From positions 806,001 to 870,000 of the forward strand of contig JAHCAY010000001.1 in assembly GCA_019634575.1 (NCBI GenBank): a stretch of DNA of 64,000 bases, written 5' to 3'. Made by a program: the position numbers and the translations under genes. Positions 42,988-51,037 of this stretch are shown piece by piece (the stretch's first letter is position 1; every line of letters starts with the position of its first letter). This DNA is from Candidatus Didemnitutus sp. GTDB lineage: Bacteria > Verrucomicrobiota > Verrucomicrobiia > Opitutales > Opitutaceae. The notes below the pieces were generated by a model. That model saw only the letters and a list, made by a program, of their open reading frames with translations. It was not told the DNA's origin and did no database searches.

Positions 42988-43818
42988 TCACGGCAGCGAG
43001 GCATCGAACTCTCGCAGCGCCGTCCAAAACCGCTCACCGGCGACGGCGACGAAATCGTTGTGCTGCGCGCCCTCGATCCAGAGGTGCGACTTCCGACCGG
43101 TCGCGGCCGCGTAGAGCTTCTCGCCGTGCGGAAACGCGATCACCTCGTCCGCCGTGCCATGCATCACGAGCACGGGACATTTCACGCGCCCGATCTTGCG
43201 GAGGTTCTCAAACTGATCGAACGGCAGCAGCCGCACCCGCGTCATCACCCGATAGACACTCATGAAGGTCGACTGCAGCACGAGCCCCGCGACCGGCTCG
43301 CGCGTGGCGAGATCGGTCGCCGGTCCGCCGCCGAGCGAGCGTCCGACGAGGATCACCTGCGAGAGCGGCACCTTCAGTTTATCCTGCAGGTAGCGCGCCG
43401 CGACGGCGTTCGCCGCGTAGATTGCCTTCTCGTTCGGCTTGCCGGTGCTGACACCGTAGCCGGGATAGTCGTAGGCGAACACCGCGTAACCGCGCGCGTG
43501 CATCTCGCGCAGGAACGGTTCGAGCGAGCCGAGATCCTCCGCGTTGCCGTGAAAGAACCACAGTGTGTGCTTCGCCGCGGGATTCGGCAGATAAACCGCC
43601 GCGAGCGAGCCGCCGCCGGGCGTCGGGATGCGAATCACGTTCGCCGGTTCCTTGCGCGAGGCGTAGTCCGGATAATAGAGCATCCCGTCGACGATGCCGG
43701 CCGCGAGAGCCGTGAGCGCGACGTAAAGCACGAGTCCCGCGACGATGAGCCAGCACCCAATTCTCCCATAGTCGTGCAGCGCCATGCGATCTGGATTCGC
43801 CCCCGAATAGTGGCGCAT
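42988..43818 (-). CDS. Membrane-anchored alpha/beta hydrolase (Bem46/ABHD13-like)
   Basis: 276 residues. An N-terminal transmembrane anchor (~20-43) precedes an alpha/beta-hydrolase fold. HGNAED is the oxyanion segment, GRSLGGG holds the nucleophile serine, MHGTADEVI the aspartate and GAQHNDF the histidine. Substrate unknown. The start is taken 5 bases after the hisS stop; a second ATG 11 codons later is possible. It is the last gene of the minus-strand operon IHF-like, hisS, hydrolase. Confidence 0.85.
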   Translation of the reverse strand: MRHYSGANPDRMALHDYGRIGCWLIVAGLVLYVALTALAAGIVDGMLYYPDYASRKEPANVIRIPTPGGGSLAAVYLPNPAAKHTLWFFHGNAEDLGSLEPFLREMHARGYAVFAYDYPGYGVSTGKPNEKAIYAANAVAARYLQDKLKVPLSQVILVGRSLGGGPATDLATREPVAGLVLQSTFMSVYRVMTRVRLLPFDQFENLRKIGRVKCPVLVMHGTADEVIAFPHGEKLYAAATGRKSHLWIEGAQHNDFVAVAGERFWTALREFDASLP

Positions 43819-43823
43819 GACTC

Positions 43824-45137
43824 TCAGTGTCCGCCCAACGCGTCTCGCACCGCCTCGGCGACGCGGTCGCGTGGCACTTCGCGTTCGGAGCGATCGGTCA
43901 AGTCGCGGATTTTCACCACGCCCTTGGCGAGTTCATCGCCGCCATAGATCAGCGCGAGCTTCGCGCCAGACTCGGCGGCGGCCTTGAACTGTTTGCCGAA
44001 GGCGACGTCCTTGAGCGGATACTCGACGCGCCAACCGGCCGCACGCAGCGCGCGGATGTCGGCGAACGCCGCCGCGCGTTCCGCTTCGCCGCCGATGACG
44101 GCATAGATGTCCGGCGCGTTGACGAAAGTCGGCGCGAGACCGCGCTGCTCGAGCAGCAGGCCGGTCGTGACGTCGCCGATGGCGAAACCGACCGCGGGCA
44201 GATCCGCGTAGCCGAGTTTCTTGACGAGATCGTTGTAGCGGCCGCCACCGGCGAGCGCGCGCAGGTCACCTTTACGGTCGAACGCCTCGAACACGAAGCC
44301 GGTGTAGTAAGCGAGACCGCGCACGACAGCGAGGTCGACGCTCACGAAGTCGCTCAGGCCCATCGCGGCGAGGCCGCCGAGGACCTTGCGCCAGTCGGCG
44401 AGGCGCGTGTTCAGCTTTTCCGATGCGAACGGCGCGAGCGCGACTTCGAGGTCGGCAAGCGTCTTGATCTGAAGAAACGCGAGCACGCGCGTTTTCTTGT
44501 CGTCGGCGAGCGCGCCGTGCACCTCGACGTAACCCTTGAAGGCATCGTCGCCCATCTTCTCGTAGCGGTCGATCGCGCCGAGGATGCCGCGCGATTGCGC
44601 GTCGTTGAAACCGAGCGCCTCGAGGTAGAAAAACCACAGATCGCGGTCGCTGAGGCGGACGTAGAAATCGTCCTTCGTGAGGCCGAAACCGGTCATGCAC
44701 TGGATGAGCAGCGCGATGAGTTCGATTTCCGCTTCGGGCCCGGCTTCGCCGAAGATGTCGGCGTTGAATTGGTTGAAGGCGCGGAGGCGGCCCTTTTGCG
44801 CGCGCTCGTAGCGATAAAATTCCGCGATGCTAAACCACTTGATCGGCCGCTTCAGCGCGCCGGCCTTGGCGCCAACCAAGCGGCACACCGTCGGTGTCAT
44901 CTCCGGGCGCAGTGAGACGTCGCGGCCACCCTTGTCCGTGAAGGAGAAGAGCTGGCCCTCGATCTCGTCGCCGGACTTCGTGGTGTAGAGCTCGAGCGGC
45001 TCGAGGACGGGCGCGTCGTATTCCTGAAAGCCGTAGCTGGTGGCGGCTTGGCGCCAGACGCGGAAGATGTGCTGACGACGAGAGAAGTCTTCCGGATAAA
45101 ATTCCCGGAAGCCTGGAAGGGACTGAAAACCGGCCAT
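43824..45137 (-). CDS. hisS: Histidyl-tRNA synthetase
   Basis: 437 residues, class II synthetase for tRNA-His. The N-terminus MAGFQSLPGFREFYPEDF fits the family. Motif 2 is FRYERAQKGRLRAFNQFN-like (seen as FYRYERAQKGRLRAFNQFN). The histidine-A motif is VRGLAYYTGFVFEAF, and motif 3 lies at LPAVGFAIGDVT. The C-terminal anticodon-binding domain with WRVEYPLKDVAFGKQFK is present. It starts 35 bases after the IHF-like gene and ends 5 bases before the hydrolase gene. Confidence 0.96.
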   Translation of the reverse strand: MAGFQSLPGFREFYPEDFSRRQHIFRVWRQAATSYGFQEYDAPVLEPLELYTTKSGDEIEGQLFSFTDKGGRDVSLRPEMTPTVCRLVGAKAGALKRPIKWFSIAEFYRYERAQKGRLRAFNQFNADIFGEAGPEAEIELIALLIQCMTGFGLTKDDFYVRLSDRDLWFFYLEALGFNDAQSRGILGAIDRYEKMGDDAFKGYVEVHGALADDKKTRVLAFLQIKTLADLEVALAPFASEKLNTRLADWRKVLGGLAAMGLSDFVSVDLAVVRGLAYYTGFVFEAFDRKGDLRALAGGGRYNDLVKKLGYADLPAVGFAIGDVTTGLLLEQRGLAPTFVNAPDIYAVIGGEAERAAAFADIRALRAAGWRVEYPLKDVAFGKQFKAAAESGAKLALIYGGDELAKGVVKIRDLTDRSEREVPRDRVAEAVRDALGGH

Positions 45138-45172
45138 GAAGCGGTTAAGAGCGAGGACGCAGCGTCACGACG

Positions 45173-45541
45173 TCAAGACGTCGGCTCGTCATCGTCGCCA
45201 TCGTCGGCCGAGGCCGGCGCAGGCGGGTTGGCTTTGAGCTGCTCGAGGTTGAGCGCCTTGATCTTTTGCTTCAAAATCTTGCCGCTCTTGAACTTCACGA
45301 CGGCGCGCTCGGGGATCACGACTTCCGTTTCCGGTTTGTTCGGATTGCGCCCGACGCGGGCTTTGCGCACTTGGACTTCGAGGACGCCGAAGTTGCGCAG
45401 CTCGACATTTCGGCCGGCAGCAAGGGCTTCCATAACGATGTCGAGGGTCATCTGGACCGTGTCTTGGATCTGCTTCTGGGGGAAACCAGTCTTCTCGTAG
45501 ATCTCCAGGACGATTTCGCGTTTGGTGAGGTTGGTCGACAT
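45173..45541 (-). CDS. HU/IHF family DNA-binding protein
   Basis: 122 residues. Residues ~5-95 form the bacterial histone-like fold: LTKREIVLEIYEKTGFPQKQ at the start, and the DNA-bending arm with RKARVGRNPNKPETEVVIPE, including the conserved GRNP tip. KFKSGKILKQKI closes the core. The Pro-Asp tip and the family-wide signature place it with IHF rather than HU, but subunit type cannot be assigned. A ~25-residue acidic tail (DDGDDDEPTS) is added at the C-terminus. It is the first gene of the hisS operon. Confidence 0.93.
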   Translation of the reverse strand: MSTNLTKREIVLEIYEKTGFPQKQIQDTVQMTLDIVMEALAAGRNVELRNFGVLEVQVRKARVGRNPNKPETEVVIPERAVVKFKSGKILKQKIKALNLEQLKANPPAPASADDGDDDEPTS

Positions 45542-45635
45542 GGCGTGGCGGGGTTGAGGTTTGACGGCACAAATAATTCATGAGCGCGTGCTTGCGTCAA
45601 CGGCAAACCCGCGTAAGGCCTTAACCCTAATTTCG

Positions 45636-46331
45636 ATGCCCGACGCCAACGCAGTTCGCTCCATGTTCTCCCGCATCGCGGGACGCTATGATGTCGCGAA
45701 TCACCTGCTGAGCGGCGGCGTGGATTTCTGGTGGCGTCGCGTGCTCGTGCGCCGGGTCCACGACACCGCTCCGCGCGACATCCTCGATCTCGCAACTGGC
45801 AGTGGCGACGTGGCTTTCGCGCTCGCGGACGGTTTGCCGCCCGGCGTGCGCATCACGGGCATGGACTTTTGCCAGCCGATGCTCGACGAGGCGGTGAAGA
45901 AGCGCGAAGGCAGCTCGCGCTGGCAGCCGATCGATTTTCGCCAAGGCGACGGCATGGCGCTGCCGCTCGGCGACGCGCAATTCGACGCGCTCACGATTTC
46001 CTTCGGTCTGCGCAACATGGCCGACCGCCACAAGTCGCTGACGGAGATGCGGCGCGTGCTGCGACCCGGCGGCCGTCTGTTCGTGCTCGAATTCTCGCAA
46101 CCGTTCGCGTGGTTCCGGCCGGTTTACTACACGTATCTCAAATTCGTGCTGCCTTCCATCGCCGCGGTCGTGACCGGCGATCGAGGCGCCTACGAATATC
46201 TCTGCGGCTCGATCGAACAGTTCCCGGATCGCGAGGCGATGAGCGCCGAGATCATGCGCGCGGGTTTCCGCAGCGTGCGCGCGACGCCGCTGACGTTCGG
46301 CATTGTTGCGCTGCACGAAGCGCAGGTCTGA
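45636..46331 (+). CDS. ubiE: Ubiquinone/menaquinone C-methyltransferase
   Basis: 231 residues. AdoMet-dependent methylation of the quinone ring in menaquinone or ubiquinone synthesis. MFSRIAGRYDVANHLLSGG at ~9-27 and the AdoMet motif LDLATGSGDVAFAL are the family hallmarks. DALTISFGLRNMADR and RRVLRPGGRLFVLEFSQP complete it. The start MPDANAVRSMF is chosen over an upstream codon because the extra residues are unconserved. Divergent from the IHF-like gene; the 94-base gap should hold both promoters. The name menG would fit equally well. Confidence 0.95.
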   Translation: MPDANAVRSMFSRIAGRYDVANHLLSGGVDFWWRRVLVRRVHDTAPRDILDLATGSGDVAFALADGLPPGVRITGMDFCQPMLDEAVKKREGSSRWQPIDFRQGDGMALPLGDAQFDALTISFGLRNMADRHKSLTEMRRVLRPGGRLFVLEFSQPFAWFRPVYYTYLKFVLPSIAAVVTGDRGAYEYLCGSIEQFPDREAMSAEIMRAGFRSVRATPLTFGIVALHEAQV

Positions 46332-46356
46332 CGTCGCGGCCGTAACGCTCCGCGGT

Positions 46357-46554
46357 TCACTCGCGGGTGTAATTCACCGGCGCCGGCTTCTGGCCAAGCT
46401 GCATCGCCTTTTGATCCGCCTGCCGCTGGCGATCGTCCTCACTTCGTTCGCCGATCTTGGGACGGGTCGATTCGGAGAAGCGCACGCCACGACAGCCGGT
46501 GAAAAGAGCGGACGCCAACGCGCACCAAACCACGAGGCCAACGATGCGTTTCAT
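46357..46554 (-). CDS. Small lipoprotein
   Basis: 65 residues. MKRIVGLVVWCALASALFTG followed by Cys21 is a type II signal sequence with lipobox LFTGC, so the mature protein would be a lipid-anchored peptide of ~45 residues. The remainder is polar, with no known motif. It starts 21 bases after the A-type carrier gene and is probably co-transcribed with it. Confidence 0.7.
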   Translation of the reverse strand: MKRIVGLVVWCALASALFTGCRGVRFSESTRPKIGERSEDDRQRQADQKAMQLGQKPAPVNYTRE

Positions 46555-46575
46555 TAAGCTCCCGCGACTTCGGCC

Positions 46576-46893
46576 TCAGTTGAAGGACTTCCCGCAACCG
46601 CACGTGCTCTGCGCATTGGGATTCTTGATCTCAAATCCCTTGCCTTGCAGCCCGTCGTCGAAATCGACGCTCGAGCCGTTGAGATAAACGAGGCTCGTCG
46701 GATCCATCAGAACCGGCACGCCCTCACTCACGAATTCCTGATCTCCGTCCTTCGCCACGTCGAACGACATGCCGTATTGGAAACCGGAGCAGCCGCCGTT
46801 TTCGATGAAAACGCGAAGCTTCTTCTGGGCATCGCCGAGGTCGGCGTGCATTTTCCGGACTTGTTGCGCGGCGCGCGGCGTCAGCGTGATCAT
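46576..46893 (-). CDS. A-type iron-sulfur carrier protein (IscA/ErpA family)
   Basis: 105 residues. It delivers or scaffolds Fe-S clusters in the cytoplasm. The three invariant cysteines are Cys35 (NGGCSGFQYG) and Cys98 and Cys100 (STCGCGKSF). MITLTPRAAQQVRKM is the usual start. The ErpA, IscA and SufA subtypes cannot be separated by these motifs. No isc or suf operon is adjacent. It precedes the small lipoprotein gene. Confidence 0.93.
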   Translation of the reverse strand: MITLTPRAAQQVRKMHADLGDAQKKLRVFIENGGCSGFQYGMSFDVAKDGDQEFVSEGVPVLMDPTSLVYLNGSSVDFDDGLQGKGFEIKNPNAQSTCGCGKSFN

Positions 46894-47098
46894 GCGCGCA
46901 ACGTAGGAGCGAAGTCCGCGCTGTCAATCGGCGCGCCAGCCGCGAGCGTCGCTCGCGTTGCCTCAAGTAACCCGCACGCGCTTTTTCGCGACCCGCACCG
47001 CGCGCAAAATCGCGCGGCGTCAACCCCTGAGCAGGAATCGTGCAAATTTCGCAGCTGAGTTCTTGCCACACTCGCGCGCGGCCGGTTTTCTGAGGCTC

Positions 47099-48100
47099 GT
47101 GTCTTCCTTGAAGCACATCTTCAACGAGCTGCATTACGAGCTGACCCGCAAAATTTCCGAAGGCGGCATGGGCGTCGTCTACGAAGCCGTGCAGCGCGGT
47201 GCCGGCCAGTTCCGCAAGGTCGTCGCGATCAAACTCATTCGCGAGGAATACTCCGCCATCGAGGAATTCCAGAAGAACTTCATCGGCGAAGCCCGCCTCG
47301 TGGCCGACCTCATCCACACCAACATCGTCCAGACCTACCACCTCGGCCAGATCGGCGGGCAGTATTTCATGACGATGGAATACGTGAACGGCGTGAACCT
47401 CGAGCAGTTCCTCGAGCGTCACGCCGAGCTGAAGCGCCCCGTGCCGGTCGATCTCGCCGCGTTCATCATTTCCCGCGTCTGCCGCGGCCTCAGCTACGCC
47501 CACGCCAAACGCGGCGCCGACGGCCGCCTGCTCGGCATCGTCCACCGCGACGTGAACCCGAAGAACATCATGATCGCCCACGAAGGCGACGTGAAGCTCA
47601 CGGACTTCGGCATAGCGAAGGCCCTCGACCTGATGTATAACGAGGAAGGCAAGGTCATCCCGGGCAAGGACGAGTATCTCTCCCCCGAAGGCGCCAGCTA
47701 CGCCGTGACCGACGCGCGCTCCGACCTCTTCTCGCTCGGCATCGTTCTATCGGAACTACTGCTCGGCAAAAACCTCTTCCGCGCCGCCAACCGCATCGAG
47801 TCGCGCCGCAACATCCTCCAACTTTCCGTGCCGCGCTTCGGCACGCTGCGCCCCGAAATCGATCCGCGCCTCGACGCCATCCTCCAGCGAGCCCTCCACC
47901 GCGAGCGCAACCAGCGCTATCAAAACGCCGCCGAGATGATGACCGATCTCGAGCTCTACCTCTACAGCGACCGCTACGGCCCCACGAACGAGAAACTCTC
48001 GGTCTACCTGCGCGAACTTTACTCCCCGACCGCTTCGTCCCACGCCCCCCAGCTGTCCTCCCCGCCCCTACCCCCGCCCCCGATTGAGCGCCTTCGGTAA
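47099..48100 (+). CDS. Serine/threonine protein kinase
   Basis: 333 residues from a GTG start ([15 protein letters not shown]). A Hanks-type kinase: glycine loop [12 protein letters not shown] (19-30), ATP lysine Lys45 in VAIK, catalytic Asp151 in HRDVNPKN, and metal-binding Asp169 in TDFG. The activation segment ends in LSPEGA in place of APE. The catalytic loop has Asn at +2 (DVNPKN rather than DLKPxN), a variant also seen in myxobacterial kinases. There is no transmembrane or sensor domain; a Pro-rich tail follows. It is 12 bases upstream of rpoN, so the two are probably co-transcribed. Confidence 0.9.
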   Translation: MSSLKHIFNELHYELTRKISEGGMGVVYEAVQRGAGQFRKVVAIKLIREEYSAIEEFQKNFIGEARLVADLIHTNIVQTYHLGQIGGQYFMTMEYVNGVNLEQFLERHAELKRPVPVDLAAFIISRVCRGLSYAHAKRGADGRLLGIVHRDVNPKNIMIAHEGDVKLTDFGIAKALDLMYNEEGKVIPGKDEYLSPEGASYAVTDARSDLFSLGIVLSELLLGKNLFRAANRIESRRNILQLSVPRFGTLRPEIDPRLDAILQRALHRERNQRYQNAAEMMTDLELYLYSDRYGPTNEKLSVYLRELYSPTASSHAPQLSSPPLPPPPIERLR

Positions 48101-48112
48101 TCTTTTGCGCCT

Positions 48113-49576
48113 ATGAGTGGTCCGGGTTTCTCACAAAGCTTCCAGCAGCGGCAGACGCAGCAACTCGTGCTTGCGCCGCAAATGCGGCAGTCGCTGAAGA
48201 TTCTCCAAGTCGCCGCGCTCGACCTGCGCGCCACGATCCAGGAAGAACTCCAAGCCAACCCCACGCTCGAGGAACTCCCCACCGAGGGCGTCAGCCTCGA
48301 ACGCGACACGCGCAACTCCGACTCCGATGCCTCCGCCGACGGCGGCGCCACCGAGGCGATGGATTTTTCGAAAGACAAGGACCTCGAGATCCTCGGCAAA
48401 CTCAACGACGACTGGCGCGATCACCTCAGCGACACCGGCGGCGTCCGCCAGATGTCGCCCGAGGAAGACGAGCGCCGCCAGCACTTCCTCGAATCGCTCA
48501 CCTCCGAAACCTCGCTCTCCGAGCACCTCATCCAGCAAGCCGAGCTCGCCGACGCGCCCTTCGAGGTGAAGACCGCGATGAAGTTCCTCGTCGGCTCGCT
48601 CGACGACCGCGGCTTCCTCACCTCGTCGCTCTCGGACATCGCCATGATGTCCGGCCTGCCGCTCGACGTCGTGCAGCAGGCCTCGAAGCTTCTCCGCACC
48701 TTCGATCCGCCCGGCATCGGCGCCGCCGACCTCGGCGACAGCCTCCTCATCCAGCTCGCGCACAAAGGCCGCGAGAAATCCGTCGCCGCCCGCATCATCC
48801 GCGATCACTTCGAGCTCCTCGTCCGTCGCCGCATCCCCGACCTTGCGCGCAAGATGGGCCTGCCGCCCGAGACGATCCAGGAAGCCATCGAGGAAATCGG
48901 CACGCTCGACCCGTCGCCCGGCCGGCGCTTCGCCGACGACTCGAACCGCGTCGTCGTCCCCGACGTCACCGTCGAGAAGGAAGGCACCGAGTGGAAAATC
49001 CAGCTCAACGCCGACTACATTCCGCGCCTCCGCCTCTCGAACACCTACAAGGATCTCATCGCGAAAGGCACGCTCAACAAACAGGAGCGCGACTACCTCC
49101 GCGAGAAGCTCCGCTCGGGCAAATTCATCATCAACGCCATCGAGCAACGCCAGCGCACGATCGAGCGCATCACGCGCGAGATCATCAAGCACCAGACGGA
49201 ATTCTTCGAGGAAGGCGTCTCGAAACTGAAGCCGCTCACGATGACGCAGATCGCGGACATCATCGGCGTGCACGAGACAACCGTCAGCCGCGCCGTCGCG
49301 AACAAATACATGAAGACCCCGCACGGCGTCTTCGACATGAAGTTCTTCTTCACCTCCGGCTACCAATCCGACGCCGGTGAAGCCGTCGCCAACACGAGCG
49401 TGAAGGAAATGATCGCCGACATCGTCGCCGGCGAAGACCCCGGCGCCCCGCTCAGCGACCAGGACATCGTCGGCGTGCTCGTCGGCAAAGGCCTCAAGAT
49501 CGCCCGCCGCACCGTCGCCAAATACCGCGAAGAACTCGGCCTCCTCCCGAGCAACCTGCGGCGCCGCTACGACTAA
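48113..49576 (+). CDS. rpoN: RNA polymerase sigma-54 factor
   Basis: 487 residues. Region I (1-~50) is Gln/Leu-rich (QSLKILQVAALDLRATIQEE) and contacts enhancer-binding proteins. The acidic region II spans ~55-120. The core-binding domain follows, and then the helix-turn-helix IADIIGVHETTVSRAVANKY. The RpoN box ARRTVAKYRE lies at 464-473. Sigma-54 needs AAA+ activators, none of which is in this window. The linked Ser/Thr kinase gene immediately upstream is an unusual neighbour. Confidence 0.96.
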   Translation: MSGPGFSQSFQQRQTQQLVLAPQMRQSLKILQVAALDLRATIQEELQANPTLEELPTEGVSLERDTRNSDSDASADGGATEAMDFSKDKDLEILGKLNDDWRDHLSDTGGVRQMSPEEDERRQHFLESLTSETSLSEHLIQQAELADAPFEVKTAMKFLVGSLDDRGFLTSSLSDIAMMSGLPLDVVQQASKLLRTFDPPGIGAADLGDSLLIQLAHKGREKSVAARIIRDHFELLVRRRIPDLARKMGLPPETIQEAIEEIGTLDPSPGRRFADDSNRVVVPDVTVEKEGTEWKIQLNADYIPRLRLSNTYKDLIAKGTLNKQERDYLREKLRSGKFIINAIEQRQRTIERITREIIKHQTEFFEEGVSKLKPLTMTQIADIIGVHETTVSRAVANKYMKTPHGVFDMKFFFTSGYQSDAGEAVANTSVKEMIADIVAGEDPGAPLSDQDIVGVLVGKGLKIARRTVAKYREELGLLPSNLRRRYD

Positions 49577-49591
49577 ACTGGAGGCGCTAAC

Positions 49592-49831
49592 ATGCCAGAG
49601 CATCACAGCGATCTGCCCGACAAGGCCTGGGTAAGATTCGGTTGGTGCTTTCTGATCGGCGCCATAGTCGGCTTTCTTGTCGGCATGCTCAACAGCACCG
49701 ATACCCGACTCATTTCGGCGATAAGAGAGGGCCTATATTTTGTGCTACCGGTCGCGTGCCTCTGCGGAGCAATTGGCGCCTGGGGCAAACGCTGCATGTC
49801 CTTTGTCTTGGATTTCATACTGTCAGTGTGA
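49592..49831 (+). CDS. Small membrane protein
   Basis: 79 residues with two hydrophobic segments (WCFLIGAIVGFLVGML and GLYFVLPVACLCGAIGAWG). A good ribosome-binding site, GGAGG, stands 8 bases before the ATG, in the 15-base spacer after rpoN. Codon use is less GC-biased than in the neighbours, which may point to transfer or recent origin. No family recognised. Confidence 0.6.
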   Translation: MPEHHSDLPDKAWVRFGWCFLIGAIVGFLVGMLNSTDTRLISAIREGLYFVLPVACLCGAIGAWGKRCMSFVLDFILSV

Positions 49832-49874
49832 CTGAGCCCGCTGCCCCTCAAGCTCGAGACACTCATTTTCCCTG

Positions 49875-49909
49875 CTGTCATTGCGAGGAACGCAGCGACG
49901 AAGCAATCC
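49875..49909. repeat. TGTCATTGCGAGG-type dispersed repeat
   Basis: TGTCATTGCGAGGAACGCAG followed by CGACGAAGCAATCC, then ATCTTGGATCGCC. A related element is at 58684-58722. Sequences of this kind occur dispersed in many unrelated bacterial genomes. Confidence 0.7.
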
Positions 49910-49980
49910 AGCGATCTTGGATCGCCACGCCCGACAGCGTCGGGCGTGCGATGATAAACAGAAGCCTAAGGGACGGGATG

Positions 49981-50072
49981 TCTTCTCTGTGCTCTCTGCG
50001 ACCTCTGTGTTCAATTCACTCTGCTACCGGCTCACTTTAAACACAGAGGTCACAGAGAACGCAGAGAAGAAA
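49981..50072. repeat. Inverted-repeat cassette of CACAGAGG-like units
   Basis: Left arm 49981-50013 (TCTTCTCTGTGCTCTCTGCG and on) and right arm 50039-50072 (AACACAGAGGTCACAGAGAA and on) are inverted copies differing at about four positions. Each arm is three or four degenerate 8-9-base units. They enclose a 25-base loop, in the convergent spacer between the small membrane protein and the receiver genes. Confidence 0.85.
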
Positions 50073-50113
50073 AACGCCGATCAACGCAAGTCTCGTCCGT
50101 CACCGCCGATCAC

Positions 50114-50503
50114 TCACGCACTCAACCCCAACGCATCATGCAGCGCCTTGCGGATGTGTTGCGCGGAACACGGCTTCAGCAGCACGGCGCTGAGCTGCGC
50201 CAGCGTCACGCCGCGCGCGAGCAATTCCGGGTTCATGTAGCCCGTCATCAAAATCCGCTTCGCATTCGGCTGCACCGTCATCGCCTGCACAAGGAAATCC
50301 AACCCTTGCATCGCGCCCGGCATCATGTGGTCGCAAACGAGCGCATCGAACGGCCGCGACGCGAGCAGCATCCGCGCTTCCTCCACGTTGGCCGCGCCCT
50401 CGACCTCGAATTGATCCTCGAGCATCCGCGCCATCACCATTCGCAGCTCGAGCTCGTCGTCGAGCAGCAACACCACCGGCTTCCTGGTGGCGGCTTCGGA
50501 CAT
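50114..50503 (-). CDS. Single-domain response regulator (receiver), second of a pair
   Basis: 129 residues, receiver domain only. LLLDDELELR carries the acidic pair, the phospho-acceptor is Asp in ALVCDHMMPG, the switch residue is Thr in ILMTGYMN, and the lysine is in LLKPCSAQ. The ATG overlaps the stop of the upstream receiver gene (TGATG), so the pair is translationally coupled. The two domains are paralogous but diverged. Confidence 0.88.
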   Translation of the reverse strand: MSEAATRKPVVLLLDDELELRMVMARMLEDQFEVEGAANVEEARMLLASRPFDALVCDHMMPGAMQGLDFLVQAMTVQPNAKRILMTGYMNPELLARGVTLAQLSAVLLKPCSAQHIRKALHDALGLSA

Positions 50504-50925
50504 CAGGACGCGGCGACCGCCTGATCGTGCAGCTTGGCGGCCTCCTGGACGGTTTTCACCAGCTCCGGCAGCGACACCGGCTTGAGCAAGTAGCGATAGA
50601 GCGCCGCCTCGTTCACGCTGCGCAGCAGCATCTCCGGCTTCATGTAGCCGGTGACGAGGATGCGCTGCGTGTTCGGATACTCCTCGCGCACATGCACGAG
50701 AAAACTCAGGCCGTTGCCGCCGGGCATCAGGTGGTCGCACACGATCACCTTGTATTGCTTCTTGTGCAGCATGAAGCCCGCCTCGCGCGCCGACCCGGCG
50801 AGATCGCACTCGAAATACGGCGCCAACGCCTCCGCGTAGAGTGCGATCAGCGGCCGCTCGTCGTCCACGAGCAGAACCGCACCTTTCTTCGCCGCGTTGA
50901 ACGGAGCGTTGGTCGGGGCTGTCAT
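50503..50925 (-). CDS. Single-domain response regulator (receiver), first of a pair
   Basis: 140 residues. LLVDDERPLIALY starts the receiver at ~19. The phospho-acceptor is Asp in VIVCDHLMPGGNGL; Thr in ILVTGYMKPEML and Lys in LLKPVSLPEL complete the site. Both proteins of the pair share the VCDH-MPG and TGYM signatures, so they arose by duplication. No kinase is adjacent, and the ankyrin gene is divergent from this pair. Confidence 0.88.
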   Translation of the reverse strand: MTAPTNAPFNAAKKGAVLLVDDERPLIALYAEALAPYFECDLAGSAREAGFMLHKKQYKVIVCDHLMPGGNGLSFLVHVREEYPNTQRILVTGYMKPEMLLRSVNEAALYRYLLKPVSLPELVKTVQEAAKLHDQAVAAS

Positions 50926-51037
50926 CGGCTCCCAGAGTTGTTGCCGCGTAATTTCTTGGCAAACCCAAACACGGCTCCGCCGCTCGGGAATTGGGTTGCC
51001 TGCCCTTCCCGCGCCGTGTTTCGCTCCGCCAGCTCGC

